A DNA stretch of 64,000 bases from Gemmobacter sp. (lineage in GTDB: Bacteria > Pseudomonadota > Alphaproteobacteria > Rhodobacterales > Rhodobacteraceae): NCBI RefSeq assembly GCF_034676705.1, contig NZ_JAUCBS010000003.1, forward strand, positions 1 through 64,000, read 5' to 3'. Positions 50,089 to 58,842 of the stretch are shown here, in pieces; the first letter of the stretch is position 1, and the number at the start of each line of letters is the position of its first letter. A program made the translations under genes and the position numbers. The notes under the pieces are model-generated. The model was not told where the DNA came from. It did no database searches and was given only the letters and a program-made list of their open reading frames with translations.

Positions 50089-50889
50089 ATGATGAAATAC
50101 CTGCTTCTCGCGTTGTCTCTGGGGCTTCCCGGCACCGCCCTTGCCCAGGGCACCCTAGCGGAAGGCAAGCTGGCCGTTGGGTCGGATCTGACCTATCCAC
50201 CCTACAACTATTTCGCCGATGGCAATGTGCCGGCCGGTTTCGACGTCGAGATGATGACCGAGATCGCCCGCATCATGGGCGTGGAACAGCAATTCCTTGA
50301 TACTCGGTTCGAGAACCTGATCCTTGGTGTGGATGGAGGCCAGTTCGACGTCATCGCATCAACGCTCTACGTCAACCCGGACCGTGCCAAGCAGATCGAC
50401 TACATCCCCTACATGCGCACCGGCGTTTCGATCGCCGTGGCCACGACATCGGGCCTGTCCTTTGCCAATCCGGATGAGCTGTGCGGCCATGTCGTCGGTT
50501 CGATCAAGGGCGCTGCCTGGCTTGCCGAGATTGCCAAGCTGAACGAGACCACCTGCAAGGACACACCGATCGACTCGCGCGAATTTCCCACCTCGCCCGA
50601 GGTCACTCAGGCGCTGATGTCCGGTGGGATCGAGGCGCAGATCGAGGATTCGGCCGTTCTGGCTGCTGCCGCGCAAATGCTGGAAGGGAAGGTCAGGGTT
50701 ACGACTACGGAGAACTTCTACCCCGTCGTCGTGGGCCTTGGCGTTAAGAAGGGCAACACAGCGCTGGCCGACGCCATCCGTGCGGCTCTGGCGGAAATGA
50801 ATACTAGCGGGTTCTACCCCGCGCTCCTGGCCCGCTACGGCGTCTCGCAGCCCAGCGAAGAAGAGTTCAAGGCTGCCATCGGCGAATAA
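50089..50889 (+). CDS. Amino-acid ABC transporter, periplasmic substrate-binding protein
   Basis: 266 residues from the ATG at 50089, with CTGGAGGA 7 bases upstream; upstream in-frame codons to 50068 are ignored. Signal peptide LLLALSLGLPGTALA. The mature protein starts QGTLAEGKLAVGSDLTYPPY and has GFDVEMMTEIARIMG and FDVIASTLYVNPDR, typical of the GlnH/FliY polar amino-acid binding family. It feeds the permease/ATPase encoded 51 bp downstream. Confidence 0.92.
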   Translation: MMKYLLLALSLGLPGTALAQGTLAEGKLAVGSDLTYPPYNYFADGNVPAGFDVEMMTEIARIMGVEQQFLDTRFENLILGVDGGQFDVIASTLYVNPDRAKQIDYIPYMRTGVSIAVATTSGLSFANPDELCGHVVGSIKGAAWLAEIAKLNETTCKDTPIDSREFPTSPEVTQALMSGGIEAQIEDSAVLAAAAQMLEGKVRVTTTENFYPVVVGLGVKKGNTALADAIRAALAEMNTSGFYPALLARYGVSQPSEEEFKAAIGE

Positions 50890-50897
50890 TCATGGTT

Positions 50898-50924
50898 TTG
50901 GGGCCCCTTCGCGGGGGCCCCATC
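50898..50924 (+). terminator. GC-rich hairpin between binding protein and permease genes
   Basis: TGGGGCCCC, a TTCGC loop and GGGGGCCCCA form a strong stem-loop in the 51-bp gap. No long T-run follows, so it probably works as a partial terminator or 3' stabiliser that keeps binding-protein mRNA in excess over the permease mRNA, as in other ABC import operons. Confidence 0.65.
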
Positions 50925-50940
50925 GAATTTGGAGAAGCCC

Positions 50941-52440
50941 ATGGCGCTCGACTGGAACTATCTCATTTCTTTGATCTGGAACCGCGATTTCTGGGCGGCG
51001 TCGCTTCTTGTGGCCTGGCTCAGCATTCTGAGCTGGACCTTCGGCACCGTGCTGGGGTTCGGTGTGGCGCTTGCGCGGTCCTCGGGTCCCAGATGGGCAC
51101 GCAGCGCGGCGGCGACCTATATCTGGTTCTTCCGCAGCCTGCCGCTTCTGGTGATGCTGATCTTTGTCTACAATCTTCCTCAGATCGCCCCCGCGCTTCG
51201 CCCGGTCCTGTCCAACCCGTTCTGGGCGGGCCTGATCGCGCTTGTCATCTCGGAAACGGCCTATCTGGCGGAAATCCATCGCGGCGGGCTTCTGGCGGTG
51301 GACCGAGGACAGCACGAGGCCGCCCATGCGCTTGGCTTCCGGGCCTTCGCAAAATATCGTCTTGTCGTCGTTCCTCAGTCGATCCGTGTCGCATTGCCTT
51401 CACTCGGGAACGAATTCATCACGATCGTGAAGCTGACGTCGCTCGTCTCGGTCATCTCTCTGGCTGAGGTCCTGCTGGTAGGCCAAAGGCTTTATACCCG
51501 CAACTTCCTAGTGATCGAGACCCTGTTGGCGGTCTCGGCCTACTATGTGGTGATCGTCAGTGTCTTTTCATTCGCACTTTCGCGCCTGGAGAGGCGGCTT
51601 GACGTCACCCGCAACCCCGGCGCCGAGCGGGCGGTCGCACCAGTGACGCTGTCTGCCCCCGACGTTTCGCGCAGGCAAGTCGGCCATGACAAGGTCCTGG
51701 AATTGACGGCCATCCAGAAGCGGTTCGGCGCCAAGGAGGTTCTGAAGTCGGTGTCCCTGACGGTCAGGGCGGGTGAGGTCGTCAGCATCATCGGCCCGTC
51801 GGGTTCTGGCAAGACGACGCTGATCCGGACAATCAACGCCCTGCAGGACATCGACGCGGGCCAGATCCGGTTCCAGGGGAAAGATTGGATCAGCAATACA
51901 GGGCGCTACCACATGGCGCGCGACTTCCATGAAGAAGTGACGCATCTGGGCATGGTCTTTCAGTCCTTCAACCTGTTCCCGCATCTGACGGTGCTTGACA
52001 ACGTCATGCTAGGGCCGCGTCATCACGGCATGGGCAGCAAGGCCGAAATCAGTGATCAGGCACTTGCGCAATTGGCCAAGGTCGGGATGGCTGTCCATGC
52101 TGACAAGTATCCCCATCAGTTGTCGGGGGGGCAGAAGCAGCGTGCAGCCATTGCCCGGGCCTTGGCGATGAAGCCGAAGGTCATGCTCTTTGACGAGCCG
52201 ACCTCGGCACTGGACCCCGAACTGGTCGGCGAGGTTCTGGCCGTGATCGAGCGGCTGGCGGCCGAGGGCATGACGATGGTTATCGTGACTCACGAGATGC
52301 GCTTTGCCACTCGGGTCAGTGATCGCATCGTCATGATGGAAGACGGCGCTCTGGTGGCGAATGTCACGAAAGAGGAGCTGGCGGCCGCCCCCGAAGATGC
52401 GCGCATCCGGCGCTTCATGGCGCAGGCCGACGCACACTGA
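50941..52440 (+). CDS. Fused amino-acid ABC transporter permease and ATPase
   Basis: 499 residues from the ATG at 50941 (ribosome binding site GGAG). Residues 1-~220 are a HisM/GlnP-type permease with the EAA-type loop HEAAHALGFRAFAKYRLVVVPQ. A ~35-residue linker leads to a GlnQ-type ATPase: Walker A IGPSGSGKTTLIR, signature LSGGQKQRAAIARALAM, Walker B VMLFDEPTSALDPEL and the switch His in IVTHEM. The usual pair of separate genes is fused into one chain. Confidence 0.93.
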   Translation: MALDWNYLISLIWNRDFWAASLLVAWLSILSWTFGTVLGFGVALARSSGPRWARSAAATYIWFFRSLPLLVMLIFVYNLPQIAPALRPVLSNPFWAGLIALVISETAYLAEIHRGGLLAVDRGQHEAAHALGFRAFAKYRLVVVPQSIRVALPSLGNEFITIVKLTSLVSVISLAEVLLVGQRLYTRNFLVIETLLAVSAYYVVIVSVFSFALSRLERRLDVTRNPGAERAVAPVTLSAPDVSRRQVGHDKVLELTAIQKRFGAKEVLKSVSLTVRAGEVVSIIGPSGSGKTTLIRTINALQDIDAGQIRFQGKDWISNTGRYHMARDFHEEVTHLGMVFQSFNLFPHLTVLDNVMLGPRHHGMGSKAEISDQALAQLAKVGMAVHADKYPHQLSGGQKQRAAIARALAMKPKVMLFDEPTSALDPELVGEVLAVIERLAAEGMTMVIVTHEMRFATRVSDRIVMMEDGALVANVTKEELAAAPEDARIRRFMAQADAH

Positions 52441-52462
52441 GACGGTAGGAGGCAAGAATGGC

Positions 52463-52502
52463 TGGGCCCCGCGGTGCAAACCCGGGGCCTGGCCTTTTTC
52501 TG
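52463..52502 (+). terminator. Rho-independent terminator after the ABC transporter
   Basis: GGGCCCCG, a ~10-base loop and CGGGGCC are followed by TGGCC and a TTTTT run. It ends the forward transcript of the racemase and transporter genes. The converging dadA-like gene ends at 52513, so it may serve that transcript only weakly. Confidence 0.75.
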
Positions 52503-52512
52503 TCGACGGGGT

Positions 52513-53724
52513 TCAGCGGATGCTGGTGCGCATGACCTCGACCAGGCGCTCGGCTGCGCCCAGGCTTAGGGTCCAGCCAAGGGTGCCATGGCCGAGGTTC
52601 AAGAACAGACCTGCCGGGCCCGACGCACGGATGATCGGCTGCGACGAGGGGGTGCAGGGTCGCGCCTCGGACCAGGCGCCAAGCTCGCCCGACAGGTCGA
52701 ATCCGGTCGAGAAGGCCGCTCGGGCGCCGGCGGTCAGGGCGTCGAACCGCTTGGCGCGGAAAGCGATCGGACGCGGCCCGATGTCGGCATTGCCCGCGAT
52801 GCGGATCTGGTCACCCAGCCGGGCGAAGACGATCTTGCGCTTCAGGTCCGTGATCGAGGTGCGCATGGCTCCATCCGTCGCCGGAACGGTCACCGAATAG
52901 CCCTGCACCGGCCAGATCGACGACCAGGGCATGCGCAGCGATCCAGAGCTATGGCCGGTTGCCAGCACCACCGCATCCGCTTCAAGCGGGCTGTGGTCGC
53001 GGAACTCGACACCCGCGACCCGGCCGCGCGTGACGATGAGCTTTTGGACTTCCTTGCCGAACAACGTAACCAGCCCGCCTTCGCGTTCCAGACCATCGAC
53101 CAGACCCTTGCAGAAGGCCGTGGGGCGTCCAGCGGCATCGTCCGGGCTCCAGACCACGCCTTCGATCGAATCGCGGTAATGGGCAAGCGCGGGTTCCAGT
53201 CGGGTCGCCTCGTCCCGCGTCAGCAGATCCTGCCGGATGCCAAGCGAGGTCTTGAGCGCATGGCCATGCCGTGCCTTTGCGAAAGCCGCGGCGTCAGGAT
53301 AAAGGATCATCTTGCCTGAGGCAGCATAGTCGAACTTCAACCCGTGGGTCTCGACGACATCGGGCAACAGCGCCTGGGTCCGCGCCGCCAGCGCCAGTAG
53401 CGCCGTCGTGTTGCCCCGGAAGCGGGAGGCCGTGGCATTCCGAAGGAAGCGCAGCCCCCAGACCAGAAACTCTGGGTCTGGAGCCAACCAGACGCGATAG
53501 GCCGGATCGCGGCGCATCAGGATGGCGGGCAGGTGCCGCAGAAGGCCGGGCGAGGCCAGCGCATCGCCATAGGCATAGCTGAGTTGCGCCCCGTTGCGCG
53601 CGCTGGCGCCACCGCATACCGAGGGATTCTTGTCGACAATGGTGACCTGGTGCCCGGCGCGCGTCAGAGCCCAGGCAGAGGCGCAGCCGACGACGCCGGC
53701 CCCGATCACTATGACATGGGCCAT
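52513..53724 (-). CDS. D-amino-acid dehydrogenase (DadA-like flavoprotein)
   Basis: 403 residues from the ATG at 53724, one base after the RidA stop. FAD-binding HVIVIGAGVVGCASAWALTR, then CGGASARNGAQLSYAYGDAL as in DadA, and a C-terminal LGHGTLGWTLSLG that closes the FAD site. It oxidises D-amino acids to imino acids. The RidA-type deaminase gene just upstream in the same operon would hydrolyse that product, and the racemase-like gene could provide the D-isomer. Confidence 0.88.
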   Translation of the reverse strand: MAHVIVIGAGVVGCASAWALTRAGHQVTIVDKNPSVCGGASARNGAQLSYAYGDALASPGLLRHLPAILMRRDPAYRVWLAPDPEFLVWGLRFLRNATASRFRGNTTALLALAARTQALLPDVVETHGLKFDYAASGKMILYPDAAAFAKARHGHALKTSLGIRQDLLTRDEATRLEPALAHYRDSIEGVVWSPDDAAGRPTAFCKGLVDGLEREGGLVTLFGKEVQKLIVTRGRVAGVEFRDHSPLEADAVVLATGHSSGSLRMPWSSIWPVQGYSVTVPATDGAMRTSITDLKRKIVFARLGDQIRIAGNADIGPRPIAFRAKRFDALTAGARAAFSTGFDLSGELGAWSEARPCTPSSQPIIRASGPAGLFLNLGHGTLGWTLSLGAAERLVEVMRTSIR

Positions 53725-53725
53725 G

Positions 53726-54199
53726 TCAGCCGCGGTCCTGAAGGACGGCCGTGAGTTCGATCTCGACCGGAACACCCCTAGGCAGGGAAGCGACACCAAT
53801 GGCCGCCCTGGCATGGCAACCCTTGTCGTCGAAGAGTTGCATCAACAGATGAGAAGCCCCATCGATTACCGCGCCATGGCGGGTGAACTCCGGCGTCGCT
53901 GCGACGAAGCCGCCAAGGCGCACGAAGCCCGCGACCCGGTCCAGACCGCCCGCCACCGCATCAAGCTGTGCGAGGGCATTCAGTAGGGCCTGACGCGCGC
54001 AGAGTTGCCCCTGTTCCAGCGATATCTGATCTCCGAGAAGACCGACCATGAGCACCTTGCCGTCCTGCAGAGGCACCTGGCCCGACACGGTGACCGTGTT
54101 GCCCCATTGGATAGCCCCGACGAAGGGGCCGGGAGGGGGGCTCAGTTTTGGAAGGGTGATGCCAAGATCGGCCAGCCGTCCTGCAACAGTCATCTGCAT
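53726..54199 (-). CDS. RidA-family enamine/imine deaminase
   Basis: 157 residues, on the long (YjgF/TdcF group with N-terminal extension) side. Family features: GRLADLGITLPKLS, GNTVTVSGQVPLQDGK, ARQALLNALAQLDAV and a C-terminal IGVASLPRGVPVEIE. RidA proteins hydrolyse reactive 2-aminoacrylate and other imines. Coupled to the dadA-like gene downstream and overlapping the amidohydrolase gene upstream by 10 bp. Confidence 0.88.
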   Translation of the reverse strand: MQMTVAGRLADLGITLPKLSPPPGPFVGAIQWGNTVTVSGQVPLQDGKVLMVGLLGDQISLEQGQLCARQALLNALAQLDAVAGGLDRVAGFVRLGGFVAATPEFTRHGAVIDGASHLLMQLFDDKGCHARAAIGVASLPRGVPVEIELTAVLQDRG

Positions 54200-54885
54200 C
54201 TCCTGTTCTTGCTGGGTCCGTTCGCGCAGCAGGCCTTGACGAAGGCCGTCAGAATGGCATGGTCAAGCGCGGTCAGCCGATATTCGGGGTGCCATTGGGT
54301 GCCCAGGGCAAACGGGTGGCCGTCGGCCTCGATCGCCTCAATAACGCCATCGGACGCAAGGGCTGCCACGGTGAACCTGCCCGTTCCGGCAATGGCCTGA
54401 CGATGCAGGCTGTTTACGCGGGCCTCATCGGTGCCTGCCAAGCGCTGCAGCCGGGAGCCCGGGGTGAGTGTCACGCCATGGGCCGTCTCGGACGGCACGG
54501 ACAATGGAATGTGATCCTGCGCGTCGGGAATTGCCGCCGCAATATTTTCCACGAACTGGGCGCCCAAGGTCTGGCCCAGAAGCTGCATGCCGTTGCAGAT
54601 TCCAAGAACCGGTTTGCGGCGATCCAGAGCAGCCCGGATCAGCGCGCTTTCGAACACGGTCCGGCCGTCCTTGCTCAGAACGCCGGGCGTTCCACCGGAT
54701 ACGAGGATGCCGTCGCAACGGTCCACCATCTCGTCCACGTCTTCCAGATGCCAGGGCAGGATGACCGGACAACCGCCCGCGGTGCGGATTGCGTCGGCAT
54801 AGTTCATGCGGACACGGTATTCGGCCTCGGTTGGCGCGTCCGCCGGGGCGTCTCCGTCAGGAGAAATGCCGATCAGCGGTCTCAT
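54190..54885 (-). CDS. Gamma-glutamyl-GABA hydrolase-like (PuuD-type) class I amidotransferase
   Basis: 231 residues. The nucleophile Cys is in KPVLGICNGMQLLGQTLG, and the His and Glu of the triad lie in LGTQWHPEY. LVSGGTPGV forms the oxyanion region. PuuD-type enzymes cleave gamma-glutamyl amides; here it probably frees an amino acid for the dehydrogenase. It overlaps the M20 gene by 4 bp. Confidence 0.88.
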   Translation of the reverse strand: MRPLIGISPDGDAPADAPTEAEYRVRMNYADAIRTAGGCPVILPWHLEDVDEMVDRCDGILVSGGTPGVLSKDGRTVFESALIRAALDRRKPVLGICNGMQLLGQTLGAQFVENIAAAIPDAQDHIPLSVPSETAHGVTLTPGSRLQRLAGTDEARVNSLHRQAIAGTGRFTVAALASDGVIEAIEADGHPFALGTQWHPEYRLTALDHAILTAFVKACCANGPSKNRRCR

Positions 54886-55994
54886 GCCAGCCAGTCCTCG
54901 GCGATTTTCACATAGATGTCGGTGCAGGCGCGGATGGCATCGGCGCTGGCGGTTTCGTTCGGCTGGCCGCTCATGCCAAGATCGCCCGGGCCAAGGATGG
55001 CAAAGGGGGCCTTGATGCCGTCCAACAGGATCGCGCCGTCGCTGTAATAGGACACGCCCTTGATCGTCGGTTTCCGGCCGGTGCGCGCCGTCACGGCGCC
55101 CGCGCAGGTCGCGATGAAGGGGCTGTCCGGGCGTTCTTCGACCGCAGGTTTAAAATCGGTCGTGCGCAGGCTTACCCGCGGCGGCAGTACGGCAGCGATC
55201 TGGGCAATGGCCTCGGCCGGGTCTATCCCAGGTCCAAAGCGCACGTCGATCTCCGCCGTGCAGCGGTCGGGCGTCACATTTACAGCAGTTCCGCCCTGAA
55301 TGCGGCCCACGGCGACCGAAGGCGGCGACAAGAGCGGATGGCCGGGAAGGTCTAGGGTCAGCCCCCGCAGCGCATGGATGGCATCGGCCATAACCTCGAT
55401 GGCATTGACGCCACGCGCGCCCGACACATGGCCCATTTCGCCCCGCGCTTCGGCTTCGAGCCAGAGGATGGCCTTCTCGACCACGATCAGGTCAAGCGTC
55501 GAGGGTTCGCCGCATAGAAACGCCCCGATTTCCTTCTGGAACCCCTGCTTGACCAAATGCCGCGCGCCCAAACAGTTTGCACTTTCGCCTGCGGTGAAGG
55601 CCAAGATCACATCGCCAGCCAGGGGGCGATGCCGACGGTTCAGTCGATCTGCGGCAGCAACAAAGGCCGCGACAGCAGATTTCATGTCCGACGCTCCACG
55701 CCCCCTTATCCGGCCGTCAACGATATCACCGGCGAATGCGTCGAACGACCAAGGCATTTCGCCCGCAGGCACGGTGTCGAGATGCGCCGACATCACCAGC
55801 GCAGGCTTCTCCCCGCGCCCGGGGACCCGGCCGATGACATTGGCGCGGCCGGGCAGAAATTCGTCAAGCTCTGTCGCAATCCCGATCTGAAGCAGTGTTT
55901 GGGCGACCACTTGTGCGACGGCCAGTTCTCCGCCCGGCGGATCGCAGCTTTGAATGCGCACGAGTTCGGCGGTCAACTGAACGGGGTCGATCAT
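54882..55994 (-). CDS. M20-family metallohydrolase (ArgE/DapE-like)
   Basis: 370 residues. Zinc-ligand motifs: VMSAHLDTVPAGE, then GRGASDMKSAVAAF, LAFTAGESANCLG and FLCGEPS. A dimerisation domain covers ~175-285. The family removes N-acyl groups from amino acids or cleaves dipeptides. It is first in the four-gene catabolic operon (M20, PuuD-like, RidA, DadA-like), divergent from the LysR-type gene. Confidence 0.88.
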   Translation of the reverse strand: MIDPVQLTAELVRIQSCDPPGGELAVAQVVAQTLLQIGIATELDEFLPGRANVIGRVPGRGEKPALVMSAHLDTVPAGEMPWSFDAFAGDIVDGRIRGRGASDMKSAVAAFVAAADRLNRRHRPLAGDVILAFTAGESANCLGARHLVKQGFQKEIGAFLCGEPSTLDLIVVEKAILWLEAEARGEMGHVSGARGVNAIEVMADAIHALRGLTLDLPGHPLLSPPSVAVGRIQGGTAVNVTPDRCTAEIDVRFGPGIDPAEAIAQIAAVLPPRVSLRTTDFKPAVEERPDSPFIATCAGAVTARTGRKPTIKGVSYYSDGAILLDGIKAPFAILGPGDLGMSGQPNETASADAIRACTDIYVKIAEDWLA

Positions 55995-56095
55995 GAGGGT
56001 ATCTCGCTTGGAAGGGATGTCCGGTGGCGCAGAGGTTACGCGATTGACTATACGAATATAATCTGAAATATCTGCTATATTAATCGCGATTCGAG
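55995..56095. promoter_or_regulatory. Divergent promoter region between the M20 operon and its LysR-type regulator
   Basis: The 101-bp gap is AT-rich at 56040-56090 (GACTATACGAATATAATCTG, AATATCTGCTATATTAATCG). This is the usual arrangement for LysR control of a divergent operon. A specific T-N11-A operator cannot be fixed by eye. Confidence 0.55.
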
Positions 56096-56947
56096 ATGAA
56101 TTGGGCCATGGATACGACCCTACTGCGCAGCTTCCTGACCGTTGCGGATCTTGGCAGTTTCACCGCTGCAGCCGACCGGCTGAATTCCAGTCAGTCGACC
56201 GTCAGCGGCCACATCGCGCGGCTGGAGGAGCAGCTTTCGACCAAGCTCTTTCGACGCACGACGCGGAAATGCAGCCTGTCCACCGCCGGCGAGGCTCTTC
56301 GGCCGCTGGCCGAGGAGGCCGTACAGGCGACCGAACGGATCGAGGACGCGTTCCGCCCCAGTTCTATGACCGGATTGATCCGACTTGGTGTCCCGGATGA
56401 CTATCACCTGTTCGGACGCATCAACCAAGCGGTGCACGCCTTTCAGGTCGCGCGTCCATCGGTGCTTGTGCAGATCGACGCGGGCCTTTCCAGCAATCTC
56501 GACAAGGCTCTGGGCGAGGGTTTACTCGATCTCGCCATCCTGCGGATCCCCAGCGAGGCTGACGACCCTGACCAAGAGGCTTCAAGGTTGATCTGGATCG
56601 GATCGCGAGCACTTCAGCTTAGCCCCGACGAACCATTGCCGCTAGCCCACATAAACGGGCCCTGCAAGTACTTCCGCGCCGCTGTCGATGCCTTATCTGA
56701 GGCGGGGATCAGATGGCGCTCGGCCTATTCCTGCAGTGCGCTTGAGGGGGTTCGCGGCGCCGTGCGCAGCGGCATGGCAGTATCGGCAATCTTGGCTGAA
56801 GACTGTCCGGAAGCCGAATTGCGCTTAAACTACCCGTGGCTGCCCAGGCTGCCCCAGTTCTCGCTTGCGTTCCGCTATGCAAAGTCAGAGCCGCCGGTTC
56901 TGGTTCGCGCCTTGGAAAGGCGACTCCGGGAAAACATCTTTGGCTAG
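56096..56947 (+). CDS. LysR-family regulator of the amino-acid cluster
   Basis: 283 residues (an ATG at 56108 would give 279). HTH: LLRSFLTVADLGSFTAAADR, LNSSQSTVSGHIARLEEQL, FRRTTRKCSLSTAGEAL. A LysR substrate-binding domain follows. It is divergent from the M20-led operon and most likely controls it. The gene ends before a Fic remnant. Confidence 0.9.
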   Translation: MNWAMDTTLLRSFLTVADLGSFTAAADRLNSSQSTVSGHIARLEEQLSTKLFRRTTRKCSLSTAGEALRPLAEEAVQATERIEDAFRPSSMTGLIRLGVPDDYHLFGRINQAVHAFQVARPSVLVQIDAGLSSNLDKALGEGLLDLAILRIPSEADDPDQEASRLIWIGSRALQLSPDEPLPLAHINGPCKYFRAAVDALSEAGIRWRSAYSCSALEGVRGAVRSGMAVSAILAEDCPEAELRLNYPWLPRLPQFSLAFRYAKSEPPVLVRALERRLRENIFG

Positions 56948-57039
56948 AGTGTGTTGGGAGTGGAGAGAACATGGGGGTCGTCGTCGGTGATCTGGCCTGT
57001 GCTAAGGGGGAGTGGACAAAACACGGGGGTCATGCAGCG

Positions 57040-57530
57040 CGTTTTCCGTTTGCAACGGTCAGCCACCTGATGTCGCATGCCTTGGCGCTAGACGCCGGTA
57101 TCGGCGGTCAAGGGCTATGGTCTGTTTTACGCGGACTTGCGCGCGGGTTGACGGACCGGGCGAATACAAGCGCATGATGGATCTGGCCGACAGCCCGCGA
57201 CGCGGCGATCGCGACGGGCGCGGCAACCTGTCCGAGGCGGCACTGAAGACATATTGCGACTGGTTCCTGAAGGTCACGCTGGATCAGATCACGTTCTCGG
57301 CCAAATTGTTTGACCTGGGCGGTCTGGAAAAGCGCTGCCGGCGCTTGGTAGAAGACACAATTGACGACAAGCGCGCGCCCAACCTGATCTCGGCCGTCTT
57401 GCGGTTCGGCGCGCTGAAGCGTGGCGAGGCGCAGATCGTCCTCAAGGCCTCCGAGCGCACAGCGCCGAATACGCTAAGCAAACTCACCTTGGCGGGAAAT
57501 TTATCATCCGCCTCTACAGTAGCTGCCTGG
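57040..57530 (+). pseudogene. Fic-family protein remnant, frameshifted
   Basis: The first part, LMSHALALDAGIGGQGLWSV followed by LRGLARG, is read in one frame; the continuation EYKRMMDLADSPRRGDRDGR and GNLSEAALKTYCDWFLKVTL needs a one-base shift near 57158. Together they match the C-terminal half of Fic-domain proteins. The F-x-D-G-N-G-R catalytic loop and everything before it are missing or degenerate. After 57500 the frame ends at the convergent HTH gene. Confidence 0.7.
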
Positions 57531-57544
57531 AGCGCAAATGACCT

Positions 57545-58612
57545 TCATGAGATCAAGCGCCACATCCGAAACCGTCCCTGCCCTGTCACCTCGCGGATCA
57601 GGCCCCGTTGCTCCATCCACCCGAGGTTTCTCTGGACAGCCGCCCGACTGGCGCCCGTAAGGGCCTCCGCCATCGGGGCGGAGACCAAGGGCCACTCAGT
57701 CAGTGCGCGGCGCAGGGCGGGAGGTGTTTTCCCAGAGAGCGGGGTCATCTCGGCTTCCGCCCGTGCCGACCAGGCCTCGATATCGTCGAGGTTTCGCATC
57801 GCGGTCAGACAAGCGGTCTCCATTCCGTCGAGCCAGCGCACCAGACGCTCAGATGGTGCGCCGCCGGCGCGCAGCCCCCCTGCCCCGCCCATGGCCAACG
57901 GCGCGAATATGGCCCCCTTCCCTTCGCTTGCCGCGATGCGCCCTGCGGTGACCGCCGCTTCCATCCGGTCGCCTTGCTGCCCGAGGCCCGCGAGGCTCCA
58001 GAGATGGAACCCCATGCAGGCCCGGGTGATCGGGTGCAGGTCACGTGCGGCCGCCATCAGGTCCAGCCACCCGCCCGCGCGATTCGCGAGCGGCTCGGCC
58101 TCATCGGCCATGTTTTCCGGGTCGCGGCGGCCAAGGAACGAGGCCAGATCCACCTTGGGCCCGGGACCGCCCGTCAGTCGCCGCACGGCCCATCCGACAC
58201 GCGCGAGTGCACCTGTGTCCTCCTGCACGCCCGATAGCCGCATGGACATCCAGAGCGCCAGCCGATCCGGGCCAACCCGGTCGCCCACAAACCAGCTGAG
58301 GTCGGCGGTCTCGATCAGGGCAAGCCGATGCTGCCATCCCTCCGGGCCGCGGCGCAGCCGGTCGTCCAGCGCCCCGAGCCGTCCGGCCACCCAGGCGAGA
58401 TGCGCAGCACAACCCGCTTCGGCCTGCACCCATGCATCGACGACCTCAGTTTCACGCGGTTCTGCTCGTGGGCCGGGAGGCAGATAATCCGGTTCCTCAT
58501 CCCTCGGGCCGGGCAGGAACCACAGGTCGTCCTCGGACGTTTGTTCGACCTCCCCAGTGTAGCTGGGGGGATCGTCCAAATCATCATACAATGCAGAGCG
58601 CTGTGGCGTCAT
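57545..58612 (-). CDS. DUF1612-type protein with C-terminal HTH (RHE_PE00001-like)
   Basis: 355 residues, all helical, no signal peptide. The C-terminal ~60 residues form a helix-turn-helix: MAEALTGASRAAVQRNLGWM, then EQRGLIREVTGQGRFRMWR. The central region (DPENMADEAEPLANRAGGWL) and the N-terminal part fit the plasmid-borne DUF1612 family. Such genes are common near repABC loci; a DNA-binding role is likely, target unknown. A fragment of a relative lies at 46385-46515. Confidence 0.75.
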   Translation of the reverse strand: MTPQRSALYDDLDDPPSYTGEVEQTSEDDLWFLPGPRDEEPDYLPPGPRAEPRETEVVDAWVQAEAGCAAHLAWVAGRLGALDDRLRRGPEGWQHRLALIETADLSWFVGDRVGPDRLALWMSMRLSGVQEDTGALARVGWAVRRLTGGPGPKVDLASFLGRRDPENMADEAEPLANRAGGWLDLMAAARDLHPITRACMGFHLWSLAGLGQQGDRMEAAVTAGRIAASEGKGAIFAPLAMGGAGGLRAGGAPSERLVRWLDGMETACLTAMRNLDDIEAWSARAEAEMTPLSGKTPPALRRALTEWPLVSAPMAEALTGASRAAVQRNLGWMEQRGLIREVTGQGRFRMWRLIS

Positions 58613-58842
58613 ATGCGCAAAATACGGGTATTCTGCAAATTACCCAAGGGTTTCTTGCCGCAGGTGTCCAGACTCCCTTATAGCACGCGCGCGCGATGGT
58701 CGGCGAGGGCTTTCTGGTGGCGCTCAGTGCGTGGAAACCAACGGGTTTCTGACGATCAGCGCCTCAGAACACACCCTTGCATCTGTTTTCAAACGGTCGT
58801 TTACTCCTGACATCCGCAATTGCAAAAAGAGCCCCCTGCCCC

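Noticed and set aside
57012..58487. A 491-codon forward open frame
   Set aside because: Its first part is the Fic remnant, and the rest is the antisense of the DUF1612-type gene, with Arg/Pro/Ser-rich translation.
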